Both the position numbers and the translations under genes were made by a program. Positions 57,800 through 64,000 of a stretch of DNA of 64,000 bases are shown here, piece after piece (within the stretch, counting starts at the first letter, position 1; every line of letters begins with the position of its first letter). Under the pieces are notes generated by a model, which was given only the letters and a program-made list of their open reading frames with translations, did no database searches and had not been told where the DNA came from. The stretch is from the NCBI RefSeq assembly GCF_019504385.1, contig NZ_CP080590.1:1034001-1098000 (forward strand), given 5' to 3'. The DNA comes from Devosia salina. Lineage in GTDB: Bacteria > Pseudomonadota > Alphaproteobacteria > Rhizobiales > Devosiaceae.

Positions 57800-59227
57800 T
57801 TGAGCCGCATCGCCCAGGTCTGGCGCACCTCCACCGTCCGCCTGACCGTCACCTTCATTGCCATCTTCGTGGTCTTTTCCATCCTGCTGATGGGCTTCAT
57901 CGGCTGGCAATCCAGCGTGCAGATCCAGCGCCAGCAGACCGACGACATCGATCGCGAAATCCGCCTGTTCCAGCGTATCGAGGCCAATCAGGGCATTCGC
58001 GCGCTGGCTTTTGCCGTCAATCGCCTGTCGACCCAGCCAGGGCCGGGGATATACTTTCTTGGCGACGCATCCGGCCTCTATCTGCTCGGCAACGTCACCG
58101 ATGTTCCCGCCGAAGTGGTTATCGAGCCCGGCGTCTATAGCTTCGACTATGAACGGCCCGATCCCCTGGGCGATGACGCCGCCGCAGGTGGGCCCCAGCC
58201 CGATCGTCCCGGCGGCCAGCGCCAGGGCGTCGCGGTGGTGCGCTCGATCGAGCTGGGCAATGGCATGCGCCTGGTGGTCGGTCGCGACGTCGTCGAACGC
58301 CGGGGCTATTCGGCCATCATCCTGCAGAGCTTCCTCGCAGGCGTGGTCGGGATCATCCTGTTCTCGGTCATCGCCGGGGGCATCACCGCGCGGCGCGTCC
58401 TGCGGCGCATCGACACCATCCAGCAGACCTCGTCCAAGATCATGTCGGGCAATCTCAGCGAGCGCGTGCCGGTGACGCGGCGCAATGATGAGTTCGATGC
58501 CCTTGCGACCAATCTCAACGCCATGCTCGATCGCATTGAGCAGCTGCTGCAGGGGCTCAAGGAGGTGACCGACAATGTCGCGCACGACCTCAAGACGCCG
58601 TTGACGCGGCTGCGCAACCAGGCCGAAGCGGCCCTGCGCGATACCGCCAGCGTCGAAACGCGCGAAAAGGCGCTGGAAACGGTCATTGCCGAGAGCGATC
58701 GGCTGATCCAGACCTTCAACGCGCTCCTGATGATCGCCCGTGCCGAAGCCGGTGCGCCATCCGGCGCGCTCTCCGAAATTGATGTCAGCGAGATCGTTGC
58801 CGATGTGGCCGAGCTCTATGGTCCCGTGGCCGAGGATGCCGGCATCACTGTGGAGACTAGCGTCGCGCCCCACGTGACCCTCAAGGCCAACCGGGAACTG
58901 GTCGGACAGGCCATGGTCAACCTGCTCGAAAATGCCGTGAAATATGCCCGGCCGGAGGATGGCAGCCCGGGCCGCATTGCCGTGGATTTGCGACGGGAGG
59001 GGCCACTTGTGCTGATCAGCGTTGCCGATAACGGCCCGGGCATACCCGAGGCGGACCGCAAGCGGGTGCTCGAACGCTTCGTGCGCCTCGAAAAGAGCCG
59101 CTCCGAACCGGGGTCTGGCCTCGGGCTCTCGCTGGTCAATGCAGTTGCGCGCCTGCATGGCGGCAGCTTCCGCATCGAGGACAACCAGCCCGGCGTACGG
59201 GCGGTCATCGAGTTGCCGGCCGGCTGA
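57800..59227 (+). CDS. Sensor histidine kinase
   Basis: The 475-residue kinase has two membrane helices (about residues 13-34 and 173-196) enclosing a periplasmic domain, then HAMP, HisKA with H262 (N-V-A-H-D-L-K-T-P-L-T-R-L) and HATPase with N-L-L-E-N-A-V-K-Y and G-S-G-L-G-L-S-L-V-N. It starts with TTG 57800, four bases after the regulator stop. It is the partner of the regulator before it. Confidence 0.91.
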   Translation: MSRIAQVWRTSTVRLTVTFIAIFVVFSILLMGFIGWQSSVQIQRQQTDDIDREIRLFQRIEANQGIRALAFAVNRLSTQPGPGIYFLGDASGLYLLGNVTDVPAEVVIEPGVYSFDYERPDPLGDDAAAGGPQPDRPGGQRQGVAVVRSIELGNGMRLVVGRDVVERRGYSAIILQSFLAGVVGIILFSVIAGGITARRVLRRIDTIQQTSSKIMSGNLSERVPVTRRNDEFDALATNLNAMLDRIEQLLQGLKEVTDNVAHDLKTPLTRLRNQAEAALRDTASVETREKALETVIAESDRLIQTFNALLMIARAEAGAPSGALSEIDVSEIVADVAELYGPVAEDAGITVETSVAPHVTLKANRELVGQAMVNLLENAVKYARPEDGSPGRIAVDLRREGPLVLISVADNGPGIPEADRKRVLERFVRLEKSRSEPGSGLGLSLVNAVARLHGGSFRIEDNQPGVRAVIELPAG

Positions 59228-59272
59228 ACGCGACGCCTTGCCGCGTCAGGCGCCGCAAGCTATGCCTCAAAA

Positions 59273-62152
59273 ATGAGCACCAGTCTTGCGCCCCTGCCGC
59301 CTCTCGATCACCCCGCCTTCGACGCCTTGCTGGCCGAGTTGCCACCCGACCGCGTTGGGGCGCTGCATGCGGCGGCGCCGGTGCTGGGACCGTTGCTGCA
59401 ATCAGCGCCCTATCTGCTCGACCTGACGCGCGCCAATGCCGAGTGGCTGGCGGGAGCGTTGGAGACAGGTCCCGATACGGCCTTTGCGGCTCTGCTCGAA
59501 ACGGTCGACGAGATGGGCCGCACGGGCGACGAAGCTGGGGTCGCCGGTGCGCTGCGGCTGGCCAAGGGTCGCACCGCTTTGCTGGCCGCCGTGGCCGAGA
59601 CAGGCGGTGCCTGGACCACGGCACGCGCAACCGAGGCGCTTTCCGATCTGGCCGACGCGGCGCTGGAGGCCGGCCTGAACCTGCTTATGCGACAGGCCGC
59701 CGAGAAGGGCCAGCTTGCCATTGCCGCCGACCAGGCGACCGCCGCCAATTCGGGTCTCGCCATCTTTGCCCTGGGCAAGCATGGCGGCCGCGAGCTCAAC
59801 TATTCGTCCGACATCGACATTGTCGCCTTCTTCGATCCGCAGAAGACCGTGCTCGCCGACCCCTCGGAAGCCACGAAAATCTACTCTCGCATGGTGCAGA
59901 AGCTGGTCGGCCTGATGGAGGATCGGCAGGCCGGCGGTTATGTGTTCCGCACCGATTTGCGCCTCCGCCCCGATCCGGGCTCGACGCCGGTGGCCATCTC
60001 GGTCGATGCGGCGCTCGCCTATTACGAGGTGCGCGGCCAGAACTGGGAGCGGGCCGCTTGGATAAAGGCGCGACCCTGCGCCGGCGACAAGGCGGTCGGC
60101 GAGGCGTTCATCAAGGAATTGGCCCCCTATGTCTGGCGCAAGCATCTCGACTTCGCCACCATTGCCGACATCCAGGCCATGAAGCGGCAGATCAATGTCT
60201 CCAAGAAGGTCGGCGACATCCGGGTCGAGGGGCACAACGTCAAGCTCGGTCGCGGTGGCATTCGCGAAATCGAGTTCTTCGCCCAGACCCAGCAATTGAT
60301 CGCGGGCGGCCGCGACAAGGCCCTGCGGGTGCGCCCTACCTCCCAGGCCCTGGCCGCCCTGGCCGCCGCCAACTGGATCAACGCCGACACCGCCAGGGAA
60401 CTGACCGAGACCTACTGGTTCCTCCGCGCGGTGGAGAACCGCCTTCAGATGCTGCGCGACGAACAGACCCACATCATGCCTGACACCTCCGAGGGTGTGG
60501 CGGTCATCGCCCGGCTGATGGGGGAGCCTGACCTCCCCGTCTTCGAGAAGCGTTATCGGGCAGCGCTGGAGCGGGTGGCCCGCTACTATGCCGAGCTCTT
60601 CACCCAGGGCGAGACCCTGGGCTCCGACGAGGGCAGTCTGGTCTTCACCGGCAGCGACGACGATCCCGATACGCTCGAAACCCTCACCGCCATGGGCTTT
60701 GCCGATGCCCACAAGGTGATCGAGACCGTGCGCAAATGGCACTATGGCGGCTATGCGGCAACCCGCACCTCGGCCGCCCGCGCCCACCTGACCGAATTGC
60801 TGCCGGCCCTGCTGCAGACACTGGGGCGGGCCGGCAATGCCGATGCCGCGCTGGCCCATTTCGACGACTTCCTCTCCCGCCTCCCGGGCGGCGTGCAGCT
60901 CTTTGCGCTGCTGCGCAACCACGCACAATTGCGCACGCTGCTGGTGCAGTTCATGGCCTCGGCGCCACGCATGGCCGAGGCGGTCATCCATCGCGCCCAT
61001 GTCATGGACGGGTTGATCGATCCCGCCTTCGCCAATGAGGTGACGCATCGCGACGTGCTGGTGGGCAAGGTGGATGCCTTCCTTGCCGAAGCCCGCTCCT
61101 ATGAGGAGCTCATCGACCGCGCCCGCATCATCGGGCAGGAACAGAAATTCCTGGTCGCCGCCGGGCTGCTCTCCGGGACGGTGACCGCGCAGGGTGCCGG
61201 CGAGCAGTTCACCGCATTGGCCGAAACCCTGCTGCATCGCCTGTTCGACAAGGTGCAGGACGAATTCGCCACGCGCCACGGGCGCATATCGGGTGCCGAT
61301 GTGGCGCTGCTGGCTTTCGGCAAGATGGCGAGCGGCGAAATGACCTTCACCTCCGACCTCGATTTCATCCTGCTCTACGACGCGCCGGACACCGAGTCCG
61401 ATGGCGAGCGGCAGCTGTCCACTTCACACTATTTCGCGCGGCTGACGCAGCGCCTGGTGGCCGCCGTCTCGGCGCCGACGGCGGAGGGCGTGCTCTACGA
61501 GGCCGACATGCGCCTCAGGCCCTCGGGCAATTCCGGGCCGCTGGCGACCAGCCTTGCCGGCTTCCGTGCCTATCACAAGGACAATGCCTGGACCTGGGAA
61601 CACCTGGCGCTCAGCCGCGCCCGGGTCATTGCCGCCACTGGCGACCTCGGCGCCAGGGTGGACGCCGAGATTGCCGATGTCATGGGCCGGCCGCGCGACG
61701 TCGCCAAGACCATTGCGGACGTCGTCTCGATGCGGGCGCTCATGGCCCGGGAACGCAAGCCGCGCCATGCCTTTGATCTCAAGCTGGCTGCAGGTGGCCT
61801 GGTCGATCTCGAATTCATCGCCCAGTCCGCGCAACTCGTGGCCGGGGCGAAGGTAGCGCTGCCGCAGGCCCCAACGTCGCGCGTCCTCGCTCGCCTTGGA
61901 GAGATCGGGCTGGTTCCGACGGGGCAGCGCCTGGCAGAAATTCACGCCCTCTATTCGACGGCCCTGCAGGTGATGAGCTCGGCCCTGGTCAGCCCGTTCA
62001 AGGAGGAGGCCTGGACCCCCGCCTTCAAGGATTTGCTGGCCCATCTGTCCAACTATCCCGACTTTGGCCGGCTGGAGCTGGATATTGCGCAGATGCAGCA
62101 GGAAGTGCAGGCGGCCGCGGCCGAGTGGTACGCGCGGGCGGCTGAACTCTAG
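59273..62152 (+). CDS. glnE: Glutamine synthetase adenylyltransferase/deadenylase GlnE
   Basis: A 959-residue bifunctional enzyme that adenylylates and deadenylylates glutamine synthetase according to nitrogen status. Both nucleotidyltransferase motifs are intact: G-K-H-G-G-R-E-L-N-Y-S-S-D-I-D (residues 168-182) in the deadenylylase half and F-G-K-M-A-S-G-E-M-T-F-T-S-D-L-D (about residues 681-696) in the adenylylase half. The length is normal. It follows the kinase by 45 bases and ends 4 bases from the converging kinase gene. Confidence 0.95.
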   Translation: MSTSLAPLPPLDHPAFDALLAELPPDRVGALHAAAPVLGPLLQSAPYLLDLTRANAEWLAGALETGPDTAFAALLETVDEMGRTGDEAGVAGALRLAKGRTALLAAVAETGGAWTTARATEALSDLADAALEAGLNLLMRQAAEKGQLAIAADQATAANSGLAIFALGKHGGRELNYSSDIDIVAFFDPQKTVLADPSEATKIYSRMVQKLVGLMEDRQAGGYVFRTDLRLRPDPGSTPVAISVDAALAYYEVRGQNWERAAWIKARPCAGDKAVGEAFIKELAPYVWRKHLDFATIADIQAMKRQINVSKKVGDIRVEGHNVKLGRGGIREIEFFAQTQQLIAGGRDKALRVRPTSQALAALAAANWINADTARELTETYWFLRAVENRLQMLRDEQTHIMPDTSEGVAVIARLMGEPDLPVFEKRYRAALERVARYYAELFTQGETLGSDEGSLVFTGSDDDPDTLETLTAMGFADAHKVIETVRKWHYGGYAATRTSAARAHLTELLPALLQTLGRAGNADAALAHFDDFLSRLPGGVQLFALLRNHAQLRTLLVQFMASAPRMAEAVIHRAHVMDGLIDPAFANEVTHRDVLVGKVDAFLAEARSYEELIDRARIIGQEQKFLVAAGLLSGTVTAQGAGEQFTALAETLLHRLFDKVQDEFATRHGRISGADVALLAFGKMASGEMTFTSDLDFILLYDAPDTESDGERQLSTSHYFARLTQRLVAAVSAPTAEGVLYEADMRLRPSGNSGPLATSLAGFRAYHKDNAWTWEHLALSRARVIAATGDLGARVDAEIADVMGRPRDVAKTIADVVSMRALMARERKPRHAFDLKLAAGGLVDLEFIAQSAQLVAGAKVALPQAPTSRVLARLGEIGLVPTGQRLAEIHALYSTALQVMSSALVSPFKEEAWTPAFKDLLAHLSNYPDFGRLELDIAQMQQEVQAAAAEWYARAAEL

Positions 62153-62156
62153 CGGC

Positions 62157-63791
62157 TCAGGCGGCGATCAGTTCGGCTGCTGCCGGGTCGATCGGCAAGG
62201 AGATGGCGACCGTGGTGCCCAGCGATGGGCTGGAGTCGATGGCGATGCGCCCGCCGGTCTGTTCGGCGATGGCCCGGGCAATCGAGATGCCGAGGCCCGG
62301 CCCGACGCCTTCGCGGGTGAAGCGGGCATCGCCCAGGGCGAAGGGCTGGCTGAGCCCCGCCAGCCGCTCTTCCGACATGCCGATGCCGGTATCGGTGACC
62401 TCGATGACCACGCCATCGTCGGCCACGAAGCTGGCGAGCGTCACCTTGCCACCGGTCTCGGTGAAGCGCAGGGCATTGTCCATGATATTGCCCACCATGC
62501 GGATCAGTCCGAGCCGGTCGCCACGCAGCACGGCGCCTGTTGCCGGGCCAATATCGAGGGTGATGCCGGCGCGCTTGGCCTGGCCCCTGAACCGCTGCGC
62601 GACGACGCCGAGAACCTCGTCCAGCAATACCGGGTCCTGCCGCAGCGCCTTGCTGCCGTTCTCCAGCTCCGCCAGGTCGAGGATCGCCGCAAACGAGGCC
62701 AGCAGGTGTTCGCCCGAATTCTTGATGGTGGCGACATATTCGGCATAGCGCGCGTCGCCCAGCGGCCCATAGGTCTGGTGCTGCATCAGGTCGGCAAAGC
62801 CGATGATGTGGTTGAGCGGGGTACGGATATCGTGGCTGAGATGGGCAAGGAAATTGGTCTTGGCGCGGCTGGCCGCCTCCGCCTTGAGCTTTTCCTCGTG
62901 GTAGCGGCGGGCCAGCAGGCGCTGTTCGTCGCGGATGGCATGTAGCAGGGCGTTCGTTCGCCGGGTTTCGGTAATGTCCGAAACCAGCGTCATGAAGGCG
63001 CCGTCGCCCAGGGGGCGTTCATCGATCTGCAGGCAGGTGCCGTCTTCGCAGTGCAGCTCCAGGAGCCGCACACTGCTATCGTCCCGCACCAGCTTCATGT
63101 AGCCCCCGGCGATCAGGCGGCTGACTGCCTGATGATAGGTGAGCGTGGCATCGTCGATGTCGAGACGGCTGCGATACTGATCATTGCAGACGATCAACTG
63201 CCCGGTGCCGGTCCAGCAGGCCAGGCCCATCGGAATGGCGGCCGCGAGCCGGCTGTAGCTGTCGCGTTGCGTGGGATCGGGCTGGCTGCGGCGGCGCCTT
63301 GAGGCGGCCAGCGTCAGAAGGCCGGCAAGGGCGAAGGCGGCCGCCCCGCGCCCTGCAATCTCTGCAAGGGGCTGGCTAGAGCTCGCAGACACTGCCAGGC
63401 TGCCATGCGGGCCCGCCGGCACCACCAGCGAAAGTGGCGCGGATATATCCGCGCTGGCGTCGATGAACTGGGCATCGATAGCGTCGGAGAACAGCGCCTC
63501 GCTCGCCGCCAGGGACTCTCGTGCCTGGTCCGGTGAGCGCTGCGCCAGATCGGCGGCCAGCATCTCCCCGATCATGGCCAGGTCCCGGCGCGCATCGGCG
63601 AAGGTCTGCGTTGCGTCGTAAGCGACGAACAGGCTTGCGGCGAGGAAGGCCGTGGCGGCAACGGCGGCTGCGGTGTGAGAAAAGCGCCATCCGGGGGAGC
63701 TGGAGCCGCGCGCGCGAAGGTGTTGCTTGTCGTTACCTTTGCCGACGCGGAATCCGAGTGCGCCGGCGCCGGATGCCCCCGACGACCGCAT
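62157..63791 (-). CDS. PAS domain sensor histidine kinase
   Basis: A 544-residue kinase with one or two membrane helices (near residues 42-60 and 130-150 around a short extracytoplasmic part), a PAS domain (about residues 175-285), a HisKA domain with H320 (L-S-H-D-I-R-T-P-L-N-H-I-I-G-F-A) and an HATPase domain with G-P-G-L-G-I-S-I-A. ATG 63791 is preferred because GGAG precedes it by six bases, while the in-frame ATG at 63803 has no such site. No regulator is adjacent, so its partner is unknown. Confidence 0.88.
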   Translation of the reverse strand: MRSSGASGAGALGFRVGKGNDKQHLRARGSSSPGWRFSHTAAAVAATAFLAASLFVAYDATQTFADARRDLAMIGEMLAADLAQRSPDQARESLAASEALFSDAIDAQFIDASADISAPLSLVVPAGPHGSLAVSASSSQPLAEIAGRGAAAFALAGLLTLAASRRRRSQPDPTQRDSYSRLAAAIPMGLACWTGTGQLIVCNDQYRSRLDIDDATLTYHQAVSRLIAGGYMKLVRDDSSVRLLELHCEDGTCLQIDERPLGDGAFMTLVSDITETRRTNALLHAIRDEQRLLARRYHEEKLKAEAASRAKTNFLAHLSHDIRTPLNHIIGFADLMQHQTYGPLGDARYAEYVATIKNSGEHLLASFAAILDLAELENGSKALRQDPVLLDEVLGVVAQRFRGQAKRAGITLDIGPATGAVLRGDRLGLIRMVGNIMDNALRFTETGGKVTLASFVADDGVVIEVTDTGIGMSEERLAGLSQPFALGDARFTREGVGPGLGISIARAIAEQTGGRIAIDSSPSLGTTVAISLPIDPAAAELIAA

Positions 63792-63938
63792 GAAATTCTC
63801 CATCCTTTAAAGGGGTTTAGCCCCAACCAAACTTGCCCTTAACAAGGTATGAATCAGGTCGCCCCGACTTGTCCAGAGCGTCTGTCAGGGCAAATTTGGC
63901 CGGATGGGAAAAAGCAGAGTCGGCTGAATCACTTAGCG
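63792..63938. other. Upstream region of the converging kinase gene
   Basis: This 147-base stretch contains no gene. The bases 63804-63850 are AT-rich and have TTAA near 63805 and 63839; no confident promoter could be placed. Presumably it holds the kinase promoter on the minus strand and the promoter of whatever gene begins to the right. Confidence 0.4.
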
Positions 63939-64000
63939 GTGAAGAAAAAATCTTCCAAAGATTTTCGCACCATCACCGCCGCGACGGGTTGGCTGCGGAG
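63939..64000 (+). CDS. Possible start of a gene cut by the window edge
   Basis: A GTG at 63939 opens a frame K-K-K-S-S-K-D-F-R-T-I-T-A-A-T-G-W-L-R that remains open to the last base. There is no clear Shine-Dalgarno. With only twenty codons visible neither reality nor function can be decided. Confidence 0.25.
   Translation, partial: MKKKSSKDFRTITAATGWLR

Noticed and set aside
1..64000. CRISPR arrays, tRNA or rRNA genes, insertion sequences
   Set aside because: No regular short repeats with spacers, no cloverleaf or rRNA-like stretches and no transposase frames were recognised on reading both strands.

Overview
This is a chromosomal window of about 65% G+C from an alphaproteobacterium. The gene content points to the order Hyphomicrobiales, and the style of several proteins suggests a Devosia-like genus; the genus is an inference. 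Supporting markers are a Ros/MucR zinc-finger regulator, a stand-alone DnaA domain IV protein next to a DUF6456 gene, the DUF1491 and DUF5330 families, a FeuN-FeuP-FeuQ-like module, a ccmIEFH-degP-regulator-kinase-glnE block and a gene transfer agent (GTA) cluster of the Rhodobacter capsulatus type.

Positions 1-3.6 kb carry the end of an Mrp-type Na+/H+ antiporter operon (mnhB to mnhG; mnhA is cut by the window edge). From 3.7 to 20.7 kb lie short housekeeping and regulatory units: MucR, the DnaA-IV/DUF6456 pair, an acyltransferase, SufE, a PAS histidine kinase with a peptidoglycan-binding protein and DUF1491, a DUF2336 protein, an unlisted 55-residue protein overlapping a lipoprotein, ChrA, a three-gene ABC exporter divergent from its likely TetR repressor, a Nudix hydrolase and a DUF1254/DUF1214 pair. 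From 20.8 to 27 kb come a class A penicillin-binding protein, a YcgN-type cysteine-cluster protein, a degenerate GGDEF protein, a YegD-like Hsp70 and a DUF2254 membrane protein. Two copies of a roughly 100-bp dispersed repeat flank this block.

Positions 27.2-43.9 kb hold an essentially complete GTA structural cluster: small and large terminase, portal, g3.5-like protein, protease, major capsid, head-tail connectors, tail tube, chaperones, tape measure, distal tail, hub, NlpC/P60 peptidase and megatron, followed by a GH108 lysozyme with a holin-like tail. Three departures from the standard layout stand out. A VapBC-type toxin-antitoxin pair lies on the opposite strand between terminase and portal. 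A gene with an RNase A-like (CdiA-CT type) toxin domain and a probable immunity gene lie directly behind the portal and end at a strong terminator. The megatron gene is broken by a single-base frameshift in a run of four G. Hairpin-forming repeats fill nearly every non-overlapping junction in the late half of the cluster. No integrase, replication or lysogeny genes are present, so this is a GTA and not an active prophage.

Positions 43.9-64 kb return to core genes: the FeuN-FeuP-FeuQ-like signalling module with a lipoprotein downstream, a 405-residue protein of unknown function, two FAD-type oxidoreductases, cytochrome c maturation genes ccmI-ccmE-ccmF-ccmH, the periplasmic protease DegP, a second two-component system, GlnE and a convergent PAS histidine kinase. 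No rRNA, tRNA, CRISPR array or insertion sequence was found. The most interesting part is the GTA cluster with its embedded toxin modules and linked lysis gene.
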